Source: an uncultured Clostridia bacterium | Lineage (GTDB): Bacteria; Bacillota; Clostridia; Oscillospirales; Acutalibacteraceae | Assembly (NCBI GenBank): GCA_946187325.1 | Contig: CAMHQC010000002.1 | Location: 1 to 64,000, forward strand | Direction of reading: 5' to 3' | DNA: 64,000 nucleotides | Shown here: positions 1 through 7,915 of the stretch, one piece after another | Layout: each line of letters opens with the position of its first letter | How positions within the stretch are numbered: position 1 is the stretch's first letter | Position numbers and translations under genes: made by a program | The notes under the pieces: generated by a model | What the model saw: only the letters and a program-made list of their open reading frames with translations | The model's database searches: none | What the model was told of the DNA's origin: nothing

Positions 1-40
1 AATCAAGGTGTCCGGAGTTCGAATCTCCGATGGGTCACCA
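1..40 (+). tRNA. tRNA-Lys(UUU), 3' part only (cut by window edge)
   Basis: The window opens inside a tRNA. The first bases, AATCAAG, fit the 3' side of a lysine anticodon loop and stem, directly after a UUU anticodon that lies outside the window. A short variable loop follows, then the T-arm CGGAG-TTCGAAT-CTCCG, the acceptor strand ATGGGTC, discriminator A and an encoded CCA ending at base 40. The lysine identity rests on resemblance to clostridial tRNA-Lys and cannot be proven without the anticodon. The same 3' end recurs three more times in the next 2.3 kb. Confidence 0.8.
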
Positions 41-78
41 TAGAAAGTTCAGAATTCATGCGGGTTTTGAGCTTTCTT
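25..78 (+). repeat. Repeat A, copy 1: tRNA-Lys 3' end plus downstream flank
   Basis: Fifty-four bases from CTCCGATGGGTCACCA through the flank ending GAGCTTTCTT are identical to bases 1387-1440. Similarity continues more weakly for about 35 bases (both copies contain AAAAAGTAGAAT). In this copy the repeat is part of the real tRNA. AGAAAG and CTTTCTT can pair, so the flank may be the tRNA terminator. Confidence 0.9.
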
Positions 79-305
79 TTTTTATTTCCTTATGTTTGAA
101 TAACCTAAAAAGTAGAATTATGGTAGAATTCCATAATTTCCACCCATTCCAAATAGACCTATTATTCCTTTTTATTAGAAACAATAAAATCTATTTCAAA
201 ATGCAGAAAAAGTCCGATTTGGGCTTTTTCTACATTTTACTTATATTGTGCTTGGAATAGTCTTTTTGTTCCACAATATCCGTAACCATGGACGGTAACA
301 TCTAA

Positions 306-470
306 ATTAAGTTCAAGATTATTTTATATGATTTTTCAAAAGCGAACTCTGATGATAGTTGGTGGGTTGCTATCTTAAAAAACAATGGTTATTCAGCACA
401 AACTTCAGGCGAAATAACTCCTTACTGGTGGAAAATAAAGTTTTCTTTTTCAGTATATAGAAAGGATTAG
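306..470 (+). pseudogene. Possible gene remnant (about 54 codons, no start)
   Basis: An open frame runs from just after a TAA at 303 to a TAG at 468. It encodes a peptide with protein-like composition, including DDSWWVAILKNNGY and ITPYWWKIKF. There is no plausible start codon or ribosome binding site. It may be the tail of a degraded gene carried between the tRNA repeats. I do not recognise a family, and chance coding is not excluded. Confidence 0.3.
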
Positions 471-476
471 TTTAAT

Positions 477-926
477 ATGAAAAAAATAAAATTAATGGTA
501 TCATTTGTTATTATTATAATTTTATTATGTAGTTGTGGAATTAATAGATTTGTTTTTCAAAACTATCAATCAGGGGATATTATAAGTAATAGTATAGATG
601 GTAATATATACAAATTAAACTCTAAATTTGTCATGTTTGATGATGCGGGGGCTTTGGATGACTCTATAGTGAGAATTAATTTTCAAAATATTAAAAATTT
701 TGAAACAGCGGGAGATTACTATAATGAAGGAACAGATTATTATAAAGCTATAATAAATGAGGTATATTGCAGTGAGAGTTATATCGTTGTTACTTTAAAG
801 AATTCTGAAAAATGTGTTTTAATTGATTGTTCAAAAGATACTAAATCAGATTCAATAACAGAAGTGAAAAGCAGAAAAAGCATTCCTATTAATTATTCAA
901 AATTCACTAAGATTCAATGTGAATAA
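477..926 (+). CDS. Small lipoprotein of unknown function
   Basis: The 149-residue product starts with a lipoprotein signal: basic MKKIKLM, a hydrophobic stretch, and the lipobox LLCSC, so it should be lipid-anchored on the outer face of the membrane at about Cys19. The remaining ~130 residues are polar, rich in Asn, Ser, Tyr and Asp, with no recognised domain. The start is supported by AAAGGA 8-10 bases upstream. The gene is more AT-rich than the core genes further right and lies between tRNA-Lys 3'-end copies (25-78 and 1115-1323), which suggests acquired cargo. No partner gene adjoins it. Downstream bases 927-1114 are AT-rich and hold nothing I can identify. Confidence 0.7.
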   Translation: MKKIKLMVSFVIIIILLCSCGINRFVFQNYQSGDIISNSIDGNIYKLNSKFVMFDDAGALDDSIVRINFQNIKNFETAGDYYNEGTDYYKAIINEVYCSESYIVVTLKNSEKCVLIDCSKDTKSDSITEVKSRKSIPINYSKFTKIQCE

Positions 927-1114
927 AATAATAGATTGGATTGACAAATGAGATTTTTTATTCATAGTTTTTTAATTGTTTTATGATAATAGATAGTATA
1001 ACCAATAAGAATATATACCTATTATCAATGTACTAAAATGAAAAACACATTTGGTGCATTTATAAGTTAAAGTTACAATGTCATGTTATTGCAATTGTCA
1101 TAGACAGGGAAAAG

Positions 1115-1323
1115 AATCTCCGATGGGTCACCATAAAGAAAAGCAGTCCAAACGGACTGCTTTTTCTTTATACCGTCGGAGATTCGAAGCCGACCGTCGC
1201 GTCCTCGTTCGCTCTGTTCATTGGCAATTAAAGTGTTAATTGCCCTTATGAACTACGCAACTCGTCCTTTCCCCAAAAAGCTTTTTCTTTTCGGGGACCC
1301 CGTTTTTAGGGAGGAGTGTTTAT
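1115..1323 (+). repeat. Repeat B, copy 1: tRNA-Lys 3' end fused to a structured 209-bp repeat
   Basis: This copy starts with the tRNA-Lys T-arm/acceptor remnant AATCTCCGATGGGTCACCA. It continues with a long hairpin (ATAAAGAAAAGCAGTCC, loop AAAC, then its complement), the T-arm again in inverted orientation (TCGGAGATTCGAA), a hairpin around GGCAATTA/TAATTGCC, and a CCCC...GGGG hairpin. It is nearly identical to 2240-2446. The long hairpin followed by T-rich sequence could act as a terminator. No protein is likely encoded here. Confidence 0.85.
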
Positions 1324-1575
1324 GAACGGTTTAGCTCCGCTACACACCGCAAGGTTCGAGATTGAAGTTTTTTAATATAAGAACTACTCCGATGGGTCAC
1401 CATAGAAAGTTCAGAATTCATGCGGGTTTTGAGCTTTCTTTACTTTTGCTTGAATATCCAAAAAGTAGAATAATAGAAAGTTCTTTTATAAACCTATATT
1501 TTAGTGTTGATATTTATTAAGATTTATTCTATAATATAAACAAACAATAGCTATACTTTCAGGAAAGTGTCAATT
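1324..1575. other. Non-coding spacer between repeat B1 and the PIN gene
   Basis: Apart from repeat A copy 2 (1387-1440), this stretch holds no open frame with a start and ribosome binding site. It is AT-rich just before the PIN gene and may hold that gene's promoter (TATAAT near 1533), but no convincing -35 box could be assigned. Confidence 0.5.
1387..1440 (+). repeat. Repeat A, copy 2: tRNA-Lys 3' end plus flank
   Basis: Identical over 54 bases to 25-78, but here the upstream tRNA body is absent: the copy begins at CTCCGATGGGTCACCA, with unrelated sequence before it. It therefore looks like an attachment-site-type duplication of the tRNA-Lys 3' end rather than a second tRNA gene. It lies about 130 bases upstream of the PIN-domain gene. 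Confidence 0.9.
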
Positions 1576-2013
1576 ATGAAAATATATTTAGATAATTGCT
1601 GTTATAACCGTCCGTATGATGACCAAAGACAGCTGAGAATATCGCTTGAAACACAGGCGAAATTGAATATTCAGGATTCAATTAGAAACGGCGAGATAGA
1701 ACTTGTATCATCATTTGTACTTCTTTATGAAATATCCAGAAGCCCCAATACTACTTCAGCACGAAGCATCGAAGAATTTGTGGAAAAATACTCGGCTATA
1801 TTTGTTTCGGATAAGAATTTGGATAAAATAGAGACTCTCGCCAAAGATATACAAAGTACAGGTGTTAAGAAAATGGATTCGTGGCACGTAGCGTGCGCTA
1901 TTATAGCGGGAGCTGAGTACTTTCTGACAACAGATAAAAGGTTATTAAAATACAATACAGATTCTATCAAAATGATAAATCCAGTTGATTTCATTTCTGA
2001 AAAGGAGGAATAA
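1576..2013 (+). CDS. PIN-domain protein, probable VapC-like toxin ribonuclease
   Basis: The 145-residue protein has the PIN layout: an early aspartate in KIYLDNCC, a mid-protein glutamate in LLYEISRS, the DSWHVACAII segment typical of the third acidic position, and TTDKRLL near the end. PIN proteins of this size are usually metal-dependent RNases, often toxins. I chose ATG at 1576 because AGGAAAG sits 8 bases upstream; the ORF track's GTG at 1567 overlaps that site. It is followed 2 bases later by a 74-residue partner with its own strong ribosome binding site, so the two should be co-expressed. The pair sits between tRNA-Lys 3'-end repeats, consistent with a mobile or stabilising cassette. 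The RNase activity is inferred from the family. Confidence 0.75.
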   Translation: MKIYLDNCCYNRPYDDQRQLRISLETQAKLNIQDSIRNGEIELVSSFVLLYEISRSPNTTSARSIEEFVEKYSAIFVSDKNLDKIETLAKDIQSTGVKKMDSWHVACAIIAGAEYFLTTDKRLLKYNTDSIKMINPVDFISEKEE

Positions 2014-2015
2014 CT

Positions 2016-2240
2016 ATGATTACAGATATAGATATTATGAATAGAGGAATCGCTTGCCTTATTCGAGAGTTGGGAATTGTTGAAGCAGAAGCCTTTATTT
2101 CGTATTTAAAGAACGATAGGTTTGACTATACCAAGTGGCGTCAGGATCAGTTTGACGATATGACGCTTGACGAGATTGGGCGCGCCGCCGCGGAGCATGC
2201 CAAAAAGCGCCCTTTTAAGGGGAACGCGGTTATACTTTAA
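2016..2240 (+). CDS. Small PIN-associated protein, possible antitoxin
   Basis: The 74-residue acidic protein (MITDIDIMNRG..., FDYTKWRQDQFDDM) follows the PIN gene after 2 bases and is preceded by a strong AAGGAGG. From memory, similar short proteins with an FDYTKWQ-type motif are common uncharacterised neighbours of PIN genes in clostridia. An antitoxin role is inferred from position and size only. The usual VapBC order is antitoxin first, so the order here is reversed. The stop codon abuts repeat B copy 2, and the last ~25 codons are notably GC-rich compared with the rest, which may mean the C-terminus was altered when the repeat joined. Confidence 0.6.
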   Translation: MITDIDIMNRGIACLIRELGIVEAEAFISYLKNDRFDYTKWRQDQFDDMTLDEIGRAAAEHAKKRPFKGNAVIL

Positions 2241-2446
2241 ATCTCCGATGGGTCACCATAAAGAAAAGCAGTCCAAACGGACTGCTTTTCTTTATGTCAT
2301 CGGAGATTCGAAGCCGACCGTTGCGTCCTCGTTCGCTCTGTTCATTGGCAATTAAAGTGTTAATTGCCCTTATGAACTACGCAACTCGTCCTTTCCCCAA
2401 AAAGCTTTGCTTTTCGGGGACCCCGTTTTTAGTGAGGAGCGTTTAT
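2240..2446 (+). repeat. Repeat B, copy 2: tRNA-Lys 3' end fused to a structured 207-bp repeat
   Basis: Nearly identical to 1115-1323. In this copy the inner hairpin is perfect (CATAAAGAAAAGCAGTCC with its complement around AAAC) and the outer arms AATCTCCGATG/CATCGGAGATT pair over 11 bases. GTTGCGT and ACGCAAC also pair around the GGCAATTA hairpin; copy 1 has GTCGCGT there, which weakens that pair. The repeat begins at the stop codon of the preceding small gene. Confidence 0.85.
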
Positions 2447-2491
2447 CATATTATCCGGAAATCAACCTATACAGTTAAATCTCCTCTTTTC

Positions 2492-3574
2492 TTAGTATTC
2501 TTCTTCCTCGGGTATTTTTATACAGAGCTGACTGTTCTTATACTGTTTATCGTATGTCACTTCTTTAAGAACCTCTATAAACTCGGGGATTTTGATTTCG
2601 TCGTTTTCGTCGAGTAATTCTACCTCGAGATAGGCTTGTTTTTTCCAAAAAGGAAAAATATCAATCTCATAATACGTGCCGTCGTACATAAGGCAGTATC
2701 TGTCCTTGGATATAGAACCCGTAATTATATTTTCCGTTAAAAGCTTATTGTACTCGTTTTTACTAAGTCGGATTTCGACTTCCTCTCTGATTGTTTCGGT
2801 AATTTTCTTTTTAACCGTTTTGATATAAATGTAATGGCCGTTATCGCCGCGTTTTCTGAGTCTGAATCTTTTTCCGCTGTTATCTATAAGATAAGTTTGT
2901 TCAATATGGGATTTGGAACAGGGAAAAGTGCTTATATAATCTAAATCAGGGTATATAATAAGGAACTTTCTCTCGATTTCGAGCGGCTTAGGTATTCCGA
3001 GAAAAGCCTTTATTTCTTTCATTAATATTTTGTATTTTTCTTCGATTTTATCACATACCGGAATAAACCTGTAGTGAGGATTTCCGCACCACGCCCTAAG
3101 TGAACGATTATTAATTCTGAGCGCTTCATCTTCGCCTTCAACACGAGCTTCATCCTGAATATACTCGGCTTCTTTATGGGTTGATGTGCTGTCGAGGTGA
3201 AATACCGCGTCATATCTGTCGCGTAAGTCTACATCAGTCATATTAAGAGCCTTTTTGATTTTTTCGTAATCTTCGTCGTTGAGATAAACCCGGCAGTCCA
3301 TAAGCCCGCGGTCGCATATTATTATTGTTTTTTCGCCGTCTTTAGCTGTTTTTTCGGCTTCAGCTTCCTTTTTGAGCTGATTCGCGGCGATGGCTTTTTG
3401 AAACTCATACGGATTATTTCTGTTGAAACTCGCTTCGATAATTTCTCTGGCGGATTCTAAAACAGGAATTACCGTATATCCGTATTTTCTAAGCTCGGGT
3501 ACAATTTTTTTAAGAGCGGAGCTTTTTCCGCCCGCGGGCCCTCCCGATAATACAATTTTAACAATGTCTTTCAT
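2492..3574 (-). CDS. Fusion of an AAA/P-loop ATPase and a CYTH triphosphatase domain
   Basis: The 360-residue protein combines two domains. Residues about 5-195 form a P-loop NTPase with Walker A GGPAGGKSS near residue 11 and a Walker B-like IIICDRGLMD near residue 86, resembling nucleotide-kinase-like AAA_28 proteins. From about residue 200 a CYTH domain begins with its ExExK signature in PLEIERKFL, followed by the basic and acidic strands of a triphosphate tunnel (RLRKRG, IKTVKKK, EEVEIR). CYTH enzymes bind or hydrolyse triphosphorylated substrates with a divalent metal. The real substrate is unknown. I chose ATG at 3574 because AGGTG lies 6 bases upstream; the ORF track uses a GTG at 3583. 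The gene stands alone, divergent from ilvE. Its 3' end lies 46 bases from tRNA-derived repeat B2. Confidence 0.75.
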   Translation of the reverse strand: MKDIVKIVLSGGPAGGKSSALKKIVPELRKYGYTVIPVLESAREIIEASFNRNNPYEFQKAIAANQLKKEAEAEKTAKDGEKTIIICDRGLMDCRVYLNDEDYEKIKKALNMTDVDLRDRYDAVFHLDSTSTHKEAEYIQDEARVEGEDEALRINNRSLRAWCGNPHYRFIPVCDKIEEKYKILMKEIKAFLGIPKPLEIERKFLIIYPDLDYISTFPCSKSHIEQTYLIDNSGKRFRLRKRGDNGHYIYIKTVKKKITETIREEVEIRLSKNEYNKLLTENIITGSISKDRYCLMYDGTYYEIDIFPFWKKQAYLEVELLDENDEIKIPEFIEVLKEVTYDKQYKNSQLCIKIPEEEEY

Positions 3575-3669
3575 AACGTTCACCTACGTATAGTATAAAT
3601 AAGATATGTGCTATTATAATTCTATACGAGAATAATAAAGCTTTATTGTGATAAAGTTCGGCTATTTTC

Positions 3670-3698
3670 TTGACAGCGTAAATAATAGGTGATAAAAT
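3670..3698 (+). promoter_or_regulatory. Promoter of ilvE
   Basis: TTGACA, 17 bases, TAAAAT: a near-consensus sigma-A promoter whose expected start site (about 3705) excludes the upstream ilvE start at 3689 proposed by the ORF track. Confidence 0.85.
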
Positions 3699-3739
3699 TT
3701 ACTTTAGAATTTTATTTTTCGAAAGGAAGTCGAAGGACT

Positions 3740-4759
3740 ATGAAAAATATTGATTGGTCAAATTTAGGCTTCGGTTATATTCAGACCGAAAACCGTTATG
3801 TGTCTAATTTTAAGGACGGTAAGTGGGACGACGGCGTTATTACAACCGACGCTACAGTTCAGCTTAACGAGTGCGCGGGCGTTTTACAGTACGCTCAGAC
3901 TGTATTCGAGGGCTTAAAGGCTTATACCACTGCCGACGGAAGCGTAGTGACCTTCCGCCCCGACTTAAACGCCGAAAGACTTATCCAGTCCGCCGAAAGA
4001 TTACAGATTCCGACTGTACCTAAAGAGAAGTTTATCGACGCTGTTGAGAGGGTAGTAGCCGCTAATATCGACTATGTTCCGCCTTACGGCTCGGGAGCTA
4101 CTTTATATATTCGTCCGTATATCTTCGGAACTAATCCCGTTATCGGCGTTAAACCCGCCGACGAGTATCAGTTCAGAATTTTCGTTACACCTGTAGGCCC
4201 TTACTTTAAGGGAGGCGCTAAGCCGATTACTATTCGTGTTTGCGATTACGACAGAGCCGCTCCTCACGGCACAGGCCATATTAAAGCGGGCTTAAACTAC
4301 GCTATGAGCCTTTACCAGATTGTAGACGCTCACGAAAAGGGCTTTGACGAGAATATGTATCTCGACGCCGCTACACGTACATACGTAGAAGAAACAGGCG
4401 GAGCGAACTTCCTGTTCGTTACTAAGGACAATAAGGTTGTAACTCCTAAGTCGGATTCGATTCTTCCGTCTATTACAAGAAGAAGTCTTATGATTGTAGC
4501 CGAAAAGTACCTCGGACTTGAGGTAGAGCATCGCCCCGTAGCATTCGAGGAAGTTAAAGACTTTGCCGAGTGCGGACTTTGCGGTACAGCCGCCGTTATT
4601 TCGCCCGTAGGTAAGATTAATAATCACGGCGAAGAAATCTGCTTCCCGAGCGGTATGGACGAAATGGGCCCGATTACAAAGAAGCTCTACGATACTTTAA
4701 CAGGTATCCAGATGGGCAGAATCGAAGCTCCTGATGGTTGGATTCATAAGATTAAATAA
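3740..4759 (+). CDS. ilvE: Branched-chain amino acid aminotransferase
   Basis: This class IV PLP aminotransferase performs the last step of leucine, isoleucine and valine synthesis and the first step of their breakdown. The translation carries NLGFGYIQTENRY at the start, the Schiff-base lysine in GHIKAGLNYAMS, and the cofactor-binding YVEETGGANFLF. At 339 residues it matches the family. I place the start at ATG 3740 (MKNIDWSN) because the promoter's start site lies near 3705 and a purine-rich AGGAAG/GAAGGA precedes this ATG; the extra 17 residues in the ORF track are untranslated leader. It is monocistronic, ending in a strong terminator. The ilvBNC genes lie about 10 kb to the right on the other strand. 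No T-box or other leader control is visible. Confidence 0.95.
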   Translation: MKNIDWSNLGFGYIQTENRYVSNFKDGKWDDGVITTDATVQLNECAGVLQYAQTVFEGLKAYTTADGSVVTFRPDLNAERLIQSAERLQIPTVPKEKFIDAVERVVAANIDYVPPYGSGATLYIRPYIFGTNPVIGVKPADEYQFRIFVTPVGPYFKGGAKPITIRVCDYDRAAPHGTGHIKAGLNYAMSLYQIVDAHEKGFDENMYLDAATRTYVEETGGANFLFVTKDNKVVTPKSDSILPSITRRSLMIVAEKYLGLEVEHRPVAFEEVKDFAECGLCGTAAVISPVGKINNHGEEICFPSGMDEMGPITKKLYDTLTGIQMGRIEAPDGWIHKIK

Positions 4760-4810
4760 TCGGATTAGAACTGATAAATAAATCGAATAATTATTCCATA
4801 TAAGTATTAA

Positions 4811-4836
4811 CTCCCGAGATTAACTCGGGAGTTTTT
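4811..4836 (+). terminator. ilvE terminator
   Basis: CTCCCGAG, loop ATTAA, CTCGGGAG, then TTTTT: a textbook intrinsic terminator about 50 bases after the ilvE stop. Confidence 0.9.
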
Positions 4837-4873
4837 GCGTTTTGGTTATTTTGACGCAAGCTTTAAATAATGG

Positions 4874-4929
4874 TTTTACATAGATTTTACATTGCGCATA
4901 TTGTAGAATTTACACGGATATTTTATAAT
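4874..4929 (+). promoter_or_regulatory. Pho-box-like repeats and promoter of the two-component operon
   Basis: TTTTACA occurs at 4874 and 4885, exactly 11 bases apart, and TTTACA again at 4909, about two helical turns on. This resembles the 11-bp-spaced direct repeats bound by PhoB/PhoP regulators. A promoter TTGTAG (4901), 17 bases, TATAAT (4924) follows, so a regulator bound to the repeats would sit at or just upstream of the -35 box. This suggests that the response regulator encoded downstream controls its own operon. The regulator's identity is inferred. Confidence 0.55.
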
Positions 4930-4955
4930 TGATATATAAATTGGAGGAAAAGCCT

Positions 4956-5633
4956 ATGCTCATTTACATATTGGAAGATGACGACAATATCCGCGAAATA
5001 GAGAGCTATACGTTAAAGTCGAACGGCTACGAGGTTGAGGAATTTGTATCGCCGAAGTCGTTTTACAATACGCTGAATAACGAATTGCCCGACCTTATAA
5101 TACTCGATGTTATGCTGCCTGACGAGGATGGATTGAAGGTGCTTGAAAAACTAAAATCCAATTTCGTCTATTCTGAAATTCCCGTTATTATTATCTCGGC
5201 TAAGACTACAGAGCTCGACCGTGTAAAAGGGCTTGATCTCGGCGCGGACGATTATTTATGTAAGCCTTTCGGTGTAATGGAACTCGTAAGCCGTGTTAAA
5301 GCAAGGCTCAGAAACCTCGAGAAAGAGCAAAAATTCAGCTATTTCGGAATAGAGTTATCCGACAGCGAGCGCAGTGTTTTTGTTGACGGCGGAAAAGTCG
5401 AGTTGACATATAAAGAATTTGAACTGCTTAAAATGCTGATTAGTAAGCCGAAAGCAGTTTTTACACGCGAGACAATTCTCGCGGGAATTTGGGGCTATGA
5501 CGACAATCTCGGCAGAACGCTTGATATGCATATTAAAACTCTGCGCAAAAAGCTCGGGGATAAGGGTAAATATATTGTTACTGTAAGAAACGTGGGCTAT
5601 AAGCTTGAAAAGAGTGATAAAGATGAAACGTAA
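4956..5633 (+). CDS. PhoB/PhoP-like response regulator (OmpR family)
   Basis: The 225-residue protein has a receiver domain (acidic pocket EDDD near the start, phospho-acceptor aspartate in LIILDVMLPDEDG, conserved KPFG lysine) and a C-terminal OmpR-type winged helix (ELTYKEFELLKML, GRTLDMHIKTLRKKLG, VRNVGYKL). It should be a transcription activator or repressor phosphorylated by the kinase encoded immediately downstream, whose start overlaps its stop. The start ATG at 4956 follows TTGGAGGAAA; the ORF track's earlier start lies in the promoter. Linkage to a Na/Pi cotransporter and the upstream TTTTACA repeats suggest phosphate sensing, but other OmpR-family roles remain possible. Confidence 0.9.
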   Translation: MLIYILEDDDNIREIESYTLKSNGYEVEEFVSPKSFYNTLNNELPDLIILDVMLPDEDGLKVLEKLKSNFVYSEIPVIIISAKTTELDRVKGLDLGADDYLCKPFGVMELVSRVKARLRNLEKEQKFSYFGIELSDSERSVFVDGGKVELTYKEFELLKMLISKPKAVFTRETILAGIWGYDDNLGRTLDMHIKTLRKKLGDKGKYIVTVRNVGYKLEKSDKDET

Positions 5634-6936
5634 GCTTATATTAAGTATGTTTTATATGGGGCTTGTCGCCGCTTTAGTCAGCATAACCGCTACGGTATTT
5701 GTATATCAGAACACTATGCGTGACGAGGTTCGTGATAATCTTCGGGAGGAGCTTCGGCTTTTAAAAATAAGCTATCCTAAGCTTCATACATCCGATGAGC
5801 TTATGGATTTTAACGCCGATGATCTTAGAATTACCCTGATAAGCGGAAAAGGCAAAGTGCTTTTTGAAAGCGATACGGACGCAAAGCAGATGGGAAATCA
5901 TCTTGACCGTCCGGAAATACAATACGCTATTAAAAACGGCAGCGGAAGCGATTATCGCCTGTCGTCTACGCTCGGTGTTGAGGATTACTATTACGCCGAG
6001 TTGTTAAGCGACGGTAATATTCTGCGTGTGTCTACTCAGATAAGTTCTGTTTTTTCTGTGTTCGGACATTCCTTTTATATTTTAGCCGCTATAGTTTTGG
6101 GTATAGCCGTTGTTTCGGTTATTATCTCCGTACAGACTACAAAACGTATTTTGAATCCGATAAAGGCTCTGTCGAAATCTATCGACAGTCCCGCGTTATA
6201 CGAAAAAGAAACATATCCCGAACTTGTACCGCTGATTGAGGAAATTAAGTATCAGCGAAATATTCAGTCGGATATGCGCCACGAGTTTACCGCTAACGTC
6301 AGCCACGAGCTGAAAACGCCCTTGACCGCTATATCGGGCTACGCGGAAATGATTGAGAATGATATCGCCCGCGGAGATGACGTTAAGCGTTTCGCGGGAA
6401 AAATTCGAAACGAGAGTACCCGAATGTTAAGCTTGATAGGGGATATAATAAAGCTGTCGAAATTGGACGCCGAAGCCTCTGACGACGTGAGCGGTACGGT
6501 AAGTCTTCTCGAGATTGCGGAGGAATGTAAGGAAAGCCTTGCCGTCGCGTGTAACGAGAAAGATGTTATTATTACGATAAAGGGCGAGGCAGCGGTTATT
6601 AAAGGTAACCGTACCGAGATATATGAGCTGGTTTATAACCTGTTGGATAACGCCGTTAAGTATAACCGTCAGGGCGGTAATGTAGATGTGATTTTGTCTG
6701 AAAACACAATTCGGATTTCAGATACGGGAATCGGTATCCCCGAAAAGGACAGACAGAGAATCTTCGAGAGGTTTTACCGCGTGGATAAAAGCCGCAGTAA
6801 GGAGACGGGAGGTACAGGCTTAGGACTCTCTATAGTTAAGCATGTTGCCGAAAAGCATAACGCTGAAATTACCGTGAAAAGTGTTTTAAACGTGGGAACG
6901 GATATTACCGTTAGTTTTAACGGAGTGAAAGAATGA
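5623..6936 (+). CDS. PhoR-like sensor histidine kinase
   Basis: The 437-residue membrane kinase has a first membrane segment ([20 protein letters not shown]), an external domain of about 115 residues, a second membrane segment ([19 protein letters not shown]), the phospho-accepting histidine in [10 protein letters not shown], and an ATPase domain with [18 protein letters not shown] and [11 protein letters not shown]. This is the PhoR/ResE/VicK architecture. I used the ATG at 5623 (MKRKLILS), which overlaps the response regulator stop by 11 bases and implies translational coupling; a TTG at 5605 is the alternative. The next gene overlaps its stop by 4 bases (ATGA). Confidence 0.9.
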   Translation: MKRKLILSMFYMGLVAALVSITATVFVYQNTMRDEVRDNLREELRLLKISYPKLHTSDELMDFNADDLRITLISGKGKVLFESDTDAKQMGNHLDRPEIQYAIKNGSGSDYRLSSTLGVEDYYYAELLSDGNILRVSTQISSVFSVFGHSFYILAAIVLGIAVVSVIISVQTTKRILNPIKALSKSIDSPALYEKETYPELVPLIEEIKYQRNIQSDMRHEFTANVSHELKTPLTAISGYAEMIENDIARGDDVKRFAGKIRNESTRMLSLIGDIIKLSKLDAEASDDVSGTVSLLEIAEECKESLAVACNEKDVIITIKGEAAVIKGNRTEIYELVYNLLDNAVKYNRQGGNVDVILSENTIRISDTGIGIPEKDRQRIFERFYRVDKSRSKETGGTGLGLSIVKHVAEKHNAEITVKSVLNVGTDITVSFNGVKE

Positions 6937-7910
6937 GTATTATACTGAATGTCGTTTTATTAATTGTAGGATTCATCGGTCTAATCAAGGGCGCGGATTT
7001 CTTCGTAGACGGAAGCTCCGCTTTAGCGAGGATTTTTAAAGTTCCGGGTGTTATTATCGGGCTTACAATTGTGGCGCTGGGAACAAGCGCGCCCGAGTTG
7101 GCTGTAAGTACAGCCGCCGCCGTACAAGGCGCTAACGAAATTGCCTTGAGTAATGTTGTAGGCTCCAATATTTTCAACCTTCTCTGCGTTCTCGGAATAT
7201 GCGCTTTGATTCGTCCGATACCTGTCGATAAGTCTATAGTTAAACGTGATTTTCCTTTTTCTATTCTGATAACCGTCGGTTTGTTTGCAGCGGTTGGAAT
7301 CAGGTTGTTTTCGGGTTTCGATTTCTTTAAGAGCGGTTTACTTGAAAATATCGGAGTTATAAGCCGTCCGCTCGGAATCGTTATGCTGATTATTTTTACC
7401 GCCTATATTATTACGCTGATTGTTTTAGCTAAAAGAAGTGAAACCTCCGGGGATAACGGTAAAAATATGCCCGTTTGGAAATGTATTTTACTGATTGCCG
7501 TCGGACTGGCGTGTATTATTATTGGCGGACAGCTTGTTGTTGAAAACGCTAAAGCGATTGCCGCTTTTTTCGGTATGTCCGAAACTCTGATAGGGTTGAC
7601 AATAGTCGCCGTTGGAACCTCTTTGCCCGAGCTTGTCACTTCTGTTGTCGCGGCTCGTAAGGGAGAAAACGGACTTGCCGTCGGAAATGTTGTAGGTTCA
7701 AATATTTTTAATATACTATTTATACTCGGTGTATCCTCGACGATACATCCGATTGCGGTCAACTACGCTTCCGTTATCGACCTGTTTATTCTTATTATAG
7801 TGTCGGTAGTGACGTTTATTTTTTCCTTGACCGAAAAGATAAGCAGAGCGGAGGGCGCTGTTATGGTGCTTATGTACGCCGCTACTGTTATATTTGCGAT
7901 TGTGAGGTAG
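6933..7910 (+). CDS. CaCA-family Na+/Ca2+ (or K+) exchanger
   Basis: The 325-residue, ten-helix membrane protein shows the two inverted alpha repeats of calcium/cation antiporters: [19 protein letters not shown] with [11 protein letters not shown] in the first half, and [19 protein letters not shown] with [11 protein letters not shown] in the second. These GTS/PEL motifs form the cation site. It probably exports Ca2+ in exchange for Na+ or H+. It overlaps the kinase gene by 4 bases and is followed 5 bases later by a Na/Pi cotransporter, so all four genes form one operon. Grouping a calcium exchanger with phosphate uptake could balance calcium and phosphate inside the cell; that is inference. 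Confidence 0.9.
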   Translation: MSIILNVVLLIVGFIGLIKGADFFVDGSSALARIFKVPGVIIGLTIVALGTSAPELAVSTAAAVQGANEIALSNVVGSNIFNLLCVLGICALIRPIPVDKSIVKRDFPFSILITVGLFAAVGIRLFSGFDFFKSGLLENIGVISRPLGIVMLIIFTAYIITLIVLAKRSETSGDNGKNMPVWKCILLIAVGLACIIIGGQLVVENAKAIAAFFGMSETLIGLTIVAVGTSLPELVTSVVAARKGENGLAVGNVVGSNIFNILFILGVSSTIHPIAVNYASVIDLFILIIVSVVTFIFSLTEKISRAEGAVMVLMYAATVIFAIVR

Positions 7911-7915
7911 AGTAG

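Noticed and set aside
30-260. 76-residue ORF in the ORF track over the tRNA-Lys flank
   Set aside because: Its start lies inside the tRNA 3' end, there is no ribosome binding site, and the composition is that of AT-rich random translation.
2167-2617. ORFs 2167-2355 and 2294-2617
   Set aside because: They run through repeat B and the antisense of the AAA-CYTH gene; no start signals, and both copies of repeat B disagree in frame.
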